Below, one piece after another: positions 20,683 to 31,597 of a stretch of 64,000 nucleotides of DNA. The position numbers and the translations under genes are program-made. The notes under the pieces are model-generated. The model searched no databases. It worked only from the letters and a program-made list of their open reading frames with translations, and had not been told where the DNA came from. The number at the start of each line of letters is the position of its first letter. Position 1 is the first letter of the stretch. Source of the stretch: Acholoe squamosa (taxonomy: Eukaryota > Annelida > Polychaeta > Phyllodocida > Polynoidae); contig OX439045.1 in NCBI GenBank assembly GCA_949317995.1, forward strand, positions 3,930,174-3,994,173, read 5' to 3'.

Positions 20683-21034
20683 TTAAGTTAAGTCGCTAGA
20701 CGACAGCACCATCGTAGAAGTACCAGTAGCGTTATCTTGTGAAGAAAATATACAACTAATTGTTCCCGCCTCAAGTCTCAGACATGGAAATACTTTTGCA
20801 TAGAGGGTATTGAGGTTGCCCATAATCCTTTCTGTTCGAGGCAGTTTCCTGCTAATTACCATAAGTAGGTCAGTCACATTACCTGTTCTGGCCAATGCGA
20901 TATGAGCCTGATTTAGACCTGTCAACCGGTCCCTATATAGGTATATGATGTTAGGGGCCGGCTCCTCTCTGTACCAAAGTCTTTCAGCTACTGGTATTTC
21001 CCCTGCTGGCAATCGGAAACCGCCAGGCTTGTAA
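20683..21034 (-). pseudogene. Unidentified open reading fragment abutting the Gypsy element
   Basis: A minus-strand frame of about 117 codons contains YKPGGFRLPAGEIPVAERLW, later TGLNQAHIALARTGNVTD and RTERIMGNLNTLYAKVF, and ends at a stop. The composition looks like real protein, but no family is recognised. The upstream side is cut by the retroelement at 21039, and any reading into the LTR is fortuitous. It has no splice donor, so it does not look like an exon of the proline-rich gene. It may be the remains of a mobile or viral element. Confidence 0.4.
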
Positions 21035-21038
21035 GATG

Positions 21039-21205
21039 TGTAGAATGTCGTAAAAGTTATGTCGCGATTCGTCCGTACGACGATCGACATTCGTTCTCAG
21101 CTTGGCGCGAACCAGGGCGAGAACCGCAACTCATGATGTACTTCTAAAGCATATTTTCAGTAAATACAAGTCTTATATACAACACTGGTAGTCTATAATC
21201 CTTCA
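21039..21205 (+). repeat. 5' LTR of the Gypsy element
   Basis: Starts TGTAGAATGTCG and ends ATAATCCTTCA. Aligned end to end with the 3' LTR it shows one C/T difference. Confidence 0.95.
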
Positions 21206-21222
21206 TGGTGACAGCAAGTGGG
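21206..21222 (+). promoter_or_regulatory. Presumed primer-binding site
   Basis: TGGTGACAGCAAGTGGG directly follows the 5' LTR. It opens with TGG, as expected for pairing with a tRNA CCA end. The primer tRNA was not identified. Confidence 0.6.
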
Positions 21223-21514
21223 CAACTAGACAAGTGGACATCAATGACAAGTGCAGCTAAGTGAAACTCAACTCAAACTGATGTTTTGAAACTGTCACTG
21301 TCAGTCACTCAACTAGGTCAAGTTGTGAACTCAGCAATACCAGTGTCTGTGTGTGTGTTTACTACTGACAACTACTCAGAATTGTTGTCATATGAACTAT
21401 TTTGTAGGACTCATTGACTCTACATAGGCCTATGCTTTACTCAGAAGTGCAACAGTGTCCATAAGTGAAAGTGCCACTCAAAATTTTGGCTAAAACTCAG
21501 AATAGTAGTTCAAC

Positions 21515-24500
21515 ATGGGTGATCAAAAGGCTTCTGGGGAAATTCCCTTTTATCCAACCTTTGATGAAAAATCAGCAGATCTGTCTCAGGAATGGGAAGA
21601 CTGGCTAGAGGGGTTGGAAGCTATGTTTGCACTGCAATCTTTTACAAAAGACCATGAAAATGAGGAGAAATATGACAAACTGTTTTATTATCTCAGAACT
21701 ACTAGGAAAATTCTCAAGAAATTGGACAATAATGGGGTTGCAACTAGAAGCTATAAGTTAGCTAAGGAGGCACTCACCAAGCATTTTTCCCCTGGAAAAA
21801 CCTCATTTGCCCTCCTGCATAAACTCTATCACACTAGACAGGAAAAGGGGGAGACTATGGATAGTTTCTACCATCGTGTCCGTGATGTCATGGACTCGCT
21901 AGACCTGACAAAGAAGAAGGTGGAAGAAATTGAGGAACTTCTAATTATTGCACAACTCGTAAACTGCACTCACAATGATGGCATCCGGCGTAGAACTTTG
22001 CGCACTCGTGGGGCAATAAATCTGACGGAATTCCTCGATCGGGCTCGAAGTGATGAGTCCGCACTCAAAGAGTCATCCGAAATTAGTGGTACAGCTAACG
22101 ACGCGGCGGCTGCTCTCGCAGTGAACAAGCATCACCATAAGAAGAAATCGGGTCAAGACACTCAGTCTTCGGGATCGTCCCGGAAGAAGAAGACATCCGC
22201 ACCAGCTCAGTCAGGCAAATGTCCATTCTGCGGTGGTGGTCCACATGACCGTCATCGTTGTCCTGCAAAGAACTCAGTCTGCCATAATTGTAAAATTAAA
22301 GGACACTTCATCAAGGTTTGCAGGAAACCAAAGTCCGTTAATGAGGTCATCGAGAACGATAACTACTCGGAGATACTGCAGACGCAAGAGACCTTCCTCG
22401 GTTCAGTCGATACTCCCCAGGGAGCGGTGTCTAAGAAGGTCACGGAGGTCGTCATCAATGGTATCCCCACTCCTATGCGCATCGACACCGGAGCAGAGGC
22501 TACACTCATAGATTGCCAACTCTATGCCGAAAAGTTCAGCTCGGAGGAACTGCTGGCCTCCGACTGTGTGTTCCGGGGTGCAAAACAAGGCCAGTTTTCA
22601 GCACTAGGCTTCTTTAATGGAGTCATTCAGCATGGACAGAAAAAGGTCAAAGAGCGGATCTATGTCATCGAAAACGCATCTAACCTTCTCAGCTGCAGAT
22701 CATCGACAGCACTCGGACTGGTAGTATTCACATGCTCTGTCTCACAGTATAAGGAGCAGTACCCAACATTGTTCAATGGCCTGGGTAAACTCGAGAAGAC
22801 CTACAAGATTCAACTCAGGGATGACGCAGAGCCATATGAGGTTATGACTCCTCGACGCGTGTCCATCACAATGCATGACAAGGTAGGCAAGGAGCTCAAA
22901 CGCCTACAGAATCTTGGAGTCATCACTCCGGTCAGCCAACCGACGGACTGGTGTGCACCAGTCGTGGTAGTTCCGAAGTCGAACGGAGACGTTCGCTTGT
23001 GCGTGGACCTCACCAGACTCAATAAGGCTGTTAAGAGACCTAGGCATGTGTTGCCATCAGTTGACTATGTTCTGGGACAAATCGGTGAGGCCAAAGTATT
23101 CTCCAAACTCGATGCCAATAGTGGTTATCATCAGGTTGAATTGGACGAGGAGTCGCGTCTCCTCACTACATTCATCACTACCCATGGTAGGTTTGCCTAC
23201 AACCGACTGCCATTTGGTATCACCTCAGCACCAGAGTTTTACCAGAAACAAGTCTCCAACATCATTGCCGGACTCCCGGGAGTTGTATGTCTCATGGATG
23301 ACATCATGATATCTGGTAAAGATGAAGCTGAGCACGATCAGCGTCTACATGCAACACTCAGCAGACTCGCAGCTGCAGGAATCACACTCAACAAAGACAA
23401 ATGTGTCTTCAAACAGTCATCTATCAGCTTCCTGGGTCAGATCATATCAGCTGAAGGCATCAAGGCCGACCCAGAGAAGGTAGCAGCGATCAAGGAGATG
23501 AGTATTCCTTCCGACGTATCCTTCCGTTTTATCGGCATGGTGAATCATCTGGGGAAGTTCACACCAGACCTCTCTACGGTAATTCAGCCACTACGTGAAC
23601 TCCTAAGCACCAAGAGTGAATGGTTCTAGGGACCATCTCAACAGGAGGCGTTTGACAACATCAAGGACATACTAAGCAATACTCCTGTACTGGCACTGTA
23701 CAAAGCCGACCTTGAGACCAAGGTATCCGCCGACTCGTCCTCGTACGGACTAGGGGCAGTGCTGATGCAGAAAAACAACTCTATTTGGCGTCCTGTTGCC
23801 TATGCTTCCAGATCTCTCTCCGAGACTGAACGCCGCTATGCTCAGATAGAAAAGGAAGCTCTAGCAAGCACTTGGGCATGCGAGAAATTCCGTGATTACC
23901 TTATCGGTAAACACTTCACTCTAGAGACAGACCATAAGCCGCTAATACCTCTTCTTGGTTCTAAAGACTTGGACCTGCTCACTCCAAGAATCCAGAGGTT
24001 TAGAATGCGTCTTATGTGGTACGACTACAGTATCATCCATGTGCCGGGCAAGGAACTCTATACAGCCGACACCCTATCCCGAGCCCCAGGCACAGGGCCA
24101 TCAGAGGCCGACATCCAGTTCCAGGAAGACACTACGGTATATGTGAACTTTGTTCGCAGATCTCTTCCTGCATCCGACCAACGCTTAGAACAGATTCGTC
24201 AGCACCAATGGGAAGATGATATTTGTCGAGAAGTAGCTATGTACATGCGGGATGGATGGCCAGACCGATCACAGGTCAAGGGTATTGCGAAGAAGTATCT
24301 ACCCTTTCAAGCAGATCTCAACATCGTGGACGATCTGTTACTCATGGGTACTCGCATCGTCATCCCATCATCTCTTCGCCCAGACATCCTCAGTAAGTTA
24401 CACGAAGGGCATCAAGGTATCACCAAGTGTCGTCAGCTGGCACGAGACAGTGTTTGGTGGCCCGGATGTAGCACAGATGTAGAAGAGTTAATCTCGCGAT

Positions 24501-25507
24501 GTCATCACTGCCGGATTAAGAATCCGAACTACATGGAACCACTGATTCCATCTACTCTACCAGACCATCCATGGCAAAAGGTTGCCACAGACCTGTTCCA
24601 GCTAGGAGAGGTACACTACATCGTTGTCGTAGATTTCTACTCCAGGTTTGCTTTCTACAAGAAACTAGAATCTACAACTTCGAATACCATTGTTGAGACT
24701 ATGAAGTCAATCTTCGCAGATCAAGGCATCCCTCAAATAGTGTGTTCAGACAATGGGCCTCAATATTCAAGCCAAGACTTTCAGAAATTCGCTAAAGAGT
24801 ATGGATTCCTCCATATTACTAGCTCACCAGGGCATCCCTCCGGGAACGGTGAAGCCGAAAGGGCAGTCCGCACTCTAAAGGACATCATCAAAGCACCTGA
24901 TCCTTATATTGCACTCCTTAATCTGAGAAACTCACCAATCAGAAATGGGTTTAGCCCAGCGCAATTGCTCATGGGACGTCGCCTTAACACTAAAATCCCA
25001 ATCCTTCCATCTAAATTGGGAATAAACCCTCCAGATATGGACACCATCCGACAACGCGAGGAGGAATATAAGCGCAAGCTAAAGGAAAACTTTGATAACC
25101 ATCACAGAGCACATGATCTCACTCCACTCAAACCAGGAGACGAGGTGTGGTTGCCAGATAGGAAAGAGAAGGCAACAGTAAAGGAATCTCATCATCACGA
25201 TAGGTCGTATATAGTTCAAACGCCTAAGAAGACTCTTGTGCGAAACAGAGTCCAGATGAAGGAACTGCCAGCACCACAGTCAGCTCCACAGTCAGCTCCA
25301 CAGCGAGCTCCACAGCGAGCTCCACAGCCAGTTCAACAGGCATCTCAGCCGGTGGAAACTCCACCAGTACCGCCAACACCTACTACACCAAAGGCAGTAC
25401 CAGCTAGTCCAGCCAAATCAGTGACTCCTAGCCAATCACAGTCACCTAAGATCACTCGTACCAGATTGGGTCGAGAGATCCGTAAACCAGACAGGTTTAA
25501 AGACTAG
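21515..25507 (+). pseudogene. gag-pol gene of the Gypsy element
   Basis: Encodes a fused Gag-Pol of about 1330 codons. Gag occupies roughly 21515-22200. Two CCHC zinc knuckles (C-x2-C-x4-H-x4-C each) lie at about 22218-22330. The aspartic protease has DTGAEATLID near 22480. The reverse transcriptase runs from about 22850 to 23500 with the MDD active site in CLMDDIMIS. The RNase H region includes TLETDHKPL near 23930. The integrase has an H-H-C-C zinc site (HEGHQG ... CHHC) at about 24400-24510 and the D,D,E core (ATDLF; SDNGPQY; GNGEAERA) at about 24580-24860. The C-terminal tail is rich in SAPQ/RAPQ repeats and ends RLGREIRKPDRF; no chromodomain is visible. The start ATG follows a leader of some 310 bases. 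The gene is treated as a fossil with about one break. Confidence 0.93.
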
Positions 25508-25850
25508 TTTAGGGACATGAACGCTGAGGGTTCATGCGTGGAAGACGTGCTAGAAACCTCTCTCCACAAGTTTAGTTTTGTTGGTTATCGTTAAAACCCA
25601 AGTATCTGTATTATCATAAAGTTCAAAGACTAAAGGTTCTAGTCCATGTTTTATACTCAAGCATTATATCAAACTCCAAAGACTCGTATGAGATTATATC
25701 TAACTAAAAGACTTATTGTATCAAACTCAAAGACTCGTATGAGACATATATCATATCATCATATCAAAACTCAAAGACTCGTATGAGATACATCAAACTC
25801 CCTCACTTTATTAGACTCAATACTCACAGTATATATCATACTCAAAGACT

Positions 25851-25863
25851 AAAGAAAGGGAGA
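25851..25863 (+). promoter_or_regulatory. Polypurine tract
   Basis: AAAGAAAGGGAGA lies immediately before the 3' LTR, the standard position for plus-strand priming. Confidence 0.85.
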
Positions 25864-26030
25864 TGTAGAATGTCGTAAAAGTTATGTCGCGATTCGTCCG
25901 TACGACGATCGACATTCGTTCTCAGCTTGGCGCGAACCAGGGCGAGAACCGCAACTCATGATGTACTTCTAAAGCATATTTTTAGTAAATACAAGTCTTA
26001 TATACAACACTGGTAGTCTATAATCCTTCA
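25864..26030 (+). repeat. 3' LTR of the Gypsy element
   Basis: 167 bp, same ends as the 5' LTR, followed by the target duplication AGATG. Confidence 0.95.
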
Positions 26031-26049
26031 AGATGTTAATTTTTCATAT

Positions 26050-26765
26050 CTTATTCTAATCGTGGGTTGCCCAAACTTTCAGCTGCAAATGTTACAAAAT
26101 AGAGCTCTCAGAATGGTATATAAGGTTAAACTAGAAGAAAATCCTATTATGACTACCAAACAGATACAAGAACAAGCCAATTGTTCTGATCTCTGTGTGA
26201 GGAGAGACCTACATCTATTATCCTATGTTTTTATGTTAGCACAAAATGTTCATTTGGTTGACAGAAGAAACATTGTTACACGTTTTCATCAAGGCAAAAG
26301 GCTAATTGTACCACACAGCTTAAAACCAATTATTCTAAGAAGTGCATTCTACAGAGCCATAGCAAGATGGAATCAACTTAAACCAGAATATACTGTACTT
26401 AATGACATTTAAAAATAGTGTAACGAAGAATTATCCAAACTGCTTTATTTAATAAGTATATGTAACAGACCTGTGATATAGTATTCTTATCAATTTTATC
26501 TCATCTCATTAATCATCATAATTATAAGCATATTATGGATACAAAAATATGTAACTTAGGGTAGTCTAAAATTGTTACAACCCTTGTTTGACATATTAAG
26601 GAAACTATGTAATGTGACTGCTATTGTTATATCAAAATTGGCATGTACTTAATCAAGGTATATTTAGGGTCCTAGCGTAAGCACTACAATGCGTAGGTGC
26701 TAGGTTAAACATCTTACATTTTTATATGTACTTTGTTTTTGCCCAATAAACGACTTAAAAAAAAC
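26050..26765 (+). mobile_element. LINE 3' end with A-tail
   Basis: The plus-strand frame to 26412 contains LQMLQNRALRMVYK, then CVRRDLHLLSYVFMLA and RSAFYRAIARWNQL. The LQNRALR block is the usual thumb region after the reverse transcriptase of non-LTR retrotransposons. A 340-bp UTR follows, with an AATAAA signal near 26747 and a short A-run at 26757. The catalytic domains are absent, so this is a 5'-truncated copy; the Gypsy element sits just to its left. Confidence 0.7.
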
Positions 26766-26832
26766 AACACTTCGGCTCCCTATAGCAGAGACGTATATCT
26801 TCCCATAGTAGGCTACCGGTAAGGGATCGAAT

Positions 26833-27117
26833 TGAGTGGTCATTATTTATTATGGGGGGGGGGTGAGTTTTCACGCAGATGCGTGAATACTTTTTACACC
26901 CCCCTTGACCATAATTAAAATTTTATGCTCCCCACCTCCCCTGCACCAGAGTGGCTAAGAATTTTCATGCCCCTCTTTGATCTATAGTAGCGCGCAGTGT
27001 TTTTTTTTTTGCTAAGAAAGAGGGTAAATTTTTTATGCCGCCCCAATTTTTTTTTTCTAAAAATTTTATGCCGAAACCCACCACCCCCTGTTGATAAATA
27101 ATGCCCATTCCCTAAAG
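26833..27117. mobile_element. MITE family E, copy 1
   Basis: Left end GAGTGGTCATTATTTATTAT, right end CCCCCTGTTGATAAATAATG then CCCATTCCC. The body is a series of G-runs and C-runs around AAAATTTTATGC words. Confidence 0.75.
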
Positions 27118-27120
27118 TTC

Positions 27121-27237
27121 TTTTTTTCATCTCTCTCATTTCTCTTTGTCCTCTCTTTCTTCCCTTTTCTTCCTTTGTTTTTTCTTTCTTTGTTTTTTCC
27201 TTTGTTTCTCTTTTTCTTTCGTTCTTTCTTTCTTCAA
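27121..27237. repeat. Pyrimidine-rich low-complexity tract
   Basis: Mostly TTTC/TTTG/CTCT words on the plus strand (for example TTTCTTTCGTTCTTTCTTTC). It accounts for long lysine/glutamate-rich false reading frames on the minus strand. Confidence 0.85.
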
Positions 27238-27239
27238 AC

Positions 27240-29250
27240 AGGTACATAGTAAAATAATTTCCTTCCCCCTCAGAGTGTTAAAAAACTGCTCTCTGTGGTG
27301 AAGGGGTTGAAAAAAAAATTGCCTCTCCCATCCGAACCTAACACCTTTCTTTAGTAAGAGTCTGGGGTGATGGTACAAACACTTTACAGGGTACAATGAT
27401 ATATAACAAACAGACAAAGGGCCAGCTGTGGATGTCCTGTCCTCTCCCATGACACCTACTCTAACAGATAAGGTACATGGACAAAGGTTCACGAGAAGTG
27501 GGCCTGACTGACAGATATCCCTCAGTACAAGCAGACCTCTGAGTCAGTAATGTTCACAACTCTTTTAAATGTCACAAAAAGATAGTTCTTTTACATTTTT
27601 ATTTGAGGTAGTGTTACTGGGCGTGAGATAAAGGATAGGATTATCTGACAGTGGTGTGAGAAAGGGAGCTCCAAAGTTAAAGACAAACACTACCAGGTAC
27701 ATAGAAACTGCCACCTGGTGGCAGAAATCAGAACTCATAAGTTATACCATTTTAATGAGTTTTCTCACCCCAACGTACACCGATACCCGCTCATGCTCTC
27801 AGTGCCTAGTGGCCACTAGCGCTATATGGCACTGACATCATGCTATTTGGATCCGCCAAAAGTGGCTGGAAGTGGCTTGAGCCTCAAACCACCTGTTTTG
27901 TTATATTTTTCAAAAGATTTCTTATTATTACTATGGTTGAATTGTATTTATATGGTTTTGACAAGAATAAAGATTTAGATACCCGGTAGTGAGAATTTAT
28001 GTCATATCCTAATATCTAGCAGTTTTTATACACAAAGGTTTGAGACTACAGGTGATCAATCAAAACAGCCCAAAAGCAAGATGGCCACCAACAGTTTCTC
28101 AAGGCCATTCTGGCCTGACTCTAAACATCTCTTGTTGCTTTATTTTGTGGAATTAGCATGTCTTTTCCCGTGCAGAACTAGATTGTTATCATGAAAGTAG
28201 GCTCGTATTCTTCAGATACTATGGCAATATCTCAAACATACCAAACTGGAGAGTTGTAGAGCACACGAACAGAGTGCCTTCTGAATCCAGGCGCTGTGAG
28301 GCACGGACATAACCCCAAGGGGACAACTTTAGCTGTACATATTTTTTTCAGCTCATTTCTGGTTACTATAGATGCATTAAAGATATTTGTATGCCATTTG
28401 AATTCCCATAGGACCCTATAGTTAAGGGAAAATTAATATTTAAAAAAAAATTATGGACTTTGGTATATACCAAGATTGCTGGTTGCTTAGTAGGGGGCAC
28501 CATTGCTTGATCAGGTACCCGGAGAGATAAGCACTGATAACAGCCAGAGTGATGGGTACCAGGTGTTATGTTATGCACCATAAAAAGTCTGCACTGAATG
28601 AAGGGAATTAACTCAGTCATCGATACTGCATCCCGCAAGGTCGGTGTAAGACATAGATGACTATAATATAGCTTTACAAAAGGCTGAACAAAAAAAAAAC
28701 ATCAAAGTGACGATTTTCATAGCTTCGTCAAAGGTCTGACAGCTTATAATATACAGGTGCAGCCTATACATAGGTTTCTACAGTAGTTACTATCTATCTG
28801 TACACAGTCAGTGGTAAGTCGGGAATAGTTTTGAGAAGATCGGAGATAAGAGATAAAGGTCCAATTGAGGCGTCCTACTTCTGACCCCTGATTTACAAAT
28901 CTCTCTACTTTTCTTAAAGGAGTTATTTCTTTTACTAAGTTGGCTCTATTTTTTCTACATATCCTCAGGTTTAAAAATACATATTTATTGTTGATTTTTC
29001 TGTTCCCTTTCCATCTAACCTTAAAATGATTTGGGGATTTTGAGAAATCTTTCTCTCATGCTCTGTGGCCCAGATGTTTAGAGCCCCCTGCCGGCCTCCA
29101 GGCTGGGGAGGTTTGAAAAACGACTGACGACTGACTGTACAGATGTTATGATATCTTCTCCTTATCAGCCTGTAGATATGTTGTTACTGTAGCCTTGTAT
29201 ACTCATTAACCATCAGACACTAAGACACTGACACTGGTACCGATACTGAC
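27240..29250. other. Intergenic stretch upstream of the metalloprotease gene
   Basis: No coding exons, RNA genes or element ends were recognised. The last 150 bases before the ATG at 29251 presumably hold the promoter and 5' UTR, but no TATA box or initiator stands out. Confidence 0.5.
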
Positions 29251-31518
29251 ATGTTACTTACACCCTTACTCTGTGTGCTGGGGACCCTTCTAATAGGTGT
29301 ACAAGGTATGTACAGGCATTTAACCCTTTAGGTGCCCATGCTTGGCAAAAAACGTTTTTAAACGTTTTTTTTCAACCAATTTTCAACCAAAAACTCAATG
29401 GGGAAACCAATAACAACGTTTTCAACGTTAAAAACGTTTTTATGCCAAGTGGGATTACTCTTCTCAAAAATGAACCACTAGATTATTTAGTGCACTTTCC
29501 CACTTGGCAAAAAACGTTTTTTCAACGTTTGCAACATTTTTAGTTGGTTTGGGTAAAAAGTTTTTTTTTAATAACATTATTTTGACTTTGAAAAAACACC
29601 GAAAAACGTTTTTTCAACCAATTTTCAACCAAATAAAAACATTTGCTTTTTCAACCATTTTTCAACTAAATAAAAACTTTTTTATTTGCGTTTCTTTTAT
29701 GTTAAAATAAGGTTTTTTAACCTGAAATAAAAACGTCAAAATAACGTGTTTTTTTTACGTTGAAAAAAAAAAACGTTTTGCACACTTAGGAACAAAAAAA
29801 AAACGACGTGTTTTTAGTGTAAAAAAACGTTTTTCTGCCAAGTGGGTTCCTACTCATTAGGCTTTGAGTGGATACAGTTTCCCAGCCAGCACACCCAGAT
29901 GGGATTACTAATTTATGGTGGCTATCTGACCTTAATCTAAGTTAATGTGACCACTATTCATTAAAGAGACCATACATGAGTCTTCAGTGGTACCATCCTG
30001 GGGTTTGTGTATCAAGGCTGCCTTTGTGGGCCTCGCCTTCAGATGGGAGACAAGGCTGCCTTTGTCGGCCTCGCCTTCAGGAGGGAGACAAGGCTGCCTT
30101 TGTCGGCCTCGCCTTCAGATGGGAGACAAGGCTGCCTTTGTCGGCCTTGCCTTCAGGTGGGAGACAAGGCTGCCTTTGTCGGCCTTGCCTTCAGATGGGA
30201 GACAACCATTACACTTCTCAAGGGTCTGTAGCCCTTGTAGGACCCCCTAACATTCCTCTCTTTTTCTTCTTTTGAACAGAAAGTGAGCATCTTATTCCTT
30301 TTCTAATGCATTGGTCTGGAAACATCTATTTATTAAGATAATAACTAGAAACCAACTAGAAAATACTTCTAAAAGCACAGAATCACATTTGTTAAGAAAA
30401 GGAAAACAAGAGCAGCAATCAAAAACACACACAAAAGAACAGCATCTTGTACAGTGCCATGCCATTGTACTGACAGCCATTTTGGGATATTTACATCACA
30501 GTTTTTCTCGAAAACTTTTTTATACAAGACCGGCTGCATTTTTGCAAGACCGGATACCTAACTCTGGCATTCTATTTTTTCGGGTATGATATATTCCTAT
30601 TTTTCAGTTAATATTCCTATCAATCCAAATTTTGAACAAAAATTATCCTCTTTCTCAGGAAAATATGCAATATTTTACCATTTTTGATTTACAGATAGTC
30701 AGGAAAATGATATTTTTATGAGATGGGATCATACTTTTTGCATTAATGTATTCATTGTTAAATTAATCATAACTTTGGTTCTAATAGGAATATTTGAAAT
30801 AATGTTAGAAAGCCGCCGGACACCCGGCCATGCCAGATCAACAAATATTTAGCCAGACATTGCCCATGTCCAGCAGGTTTTCAAGAAGACTGAATATCAA
30901 TACATTTGGTACAATAGTACCATGAGTTTCTTTAAAGTAAAAGTAACATTGATTCCCTATGTCTAGCTCTCCCGCACCCTGAGCCTATAGACCAACCAGC
31001 CACTAACGCTCCTACACCCGAGCCACTATGGAAGTACAATGACCAAAACCGCCCAGGGGATTCAACCAGCACACACTCGTGCAACCAGGTGAGGCCGGTC
31101 CCCGCTCACCTACGTCAGGCCCAACATATGTACCCTAACGGACTCGACTACTTCTACCAGAAATACACAGAGGCCTATGGTATCCCTGTTCTAGGTATGT
31201 GAATTGTATATTTTCCCTTACTATGAATAGTGGAGTATTTCATGCCATGAATTTTACAATTCCATCTGGAGCTTGTTTCAATAGTGTCTACGACAGGTTC
31301 AGGCCCCTACGACTTGAGAAGGGCCAAATCTTACCAGGTGATCTTAGGACTTTGGCTATAGTGACTAAATAGCTGGCTACATTACTTGGTGAACGTACTG
31401 CCTGCTGGCTAAATAGCCACCAGAGCAGTGACTCAACAAGGGACCCTGGTATGACAACCCTCTGCACTCCTTTGCTCAAATGCACCCCATCTGTACTCTT
31501 TCCTCTGTAACCATGTAT

Positions 31519-31597
<79 letters not shown>

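Larger units (their letters stand above)
21039..26030 (+). mobile_element. Ty3/Gypsy LTR retrotransposon, nearly whole, recent
   Basis: A 4992-bp element with 167-bp direct LTRs, TG...CA ends, and a 5-bp target duplication AGATG (21034-21038 and 26031-26035). The LTRs differ at one base by eye, so the insertion is recent on an evolutionary scale. One long gag-pol gene in a single frame shows all the usual domains in Gypsy order (protease, RT, RNase H, integrase), and about one break is apparent. No envelope gene is present. The 3' untranslated part (25640-25800) carries three loose copies of CTCAAAGACTCGTATGAGA. Confidence 0.96.

Noticed and set aside
26915-27492. Lys/Glu-rich minus-strand open frames
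   Set aside because: They read through a pyrimidine-rich low-complexity tract and a MITE end; no protein features.
29976-30275. Three overlapping open frames giving repetitive proteins
   Set aside because: They are produced by the five-unit 38-bp minisatellite in a metalloprotease intron; the same peptide appears in all three frames.
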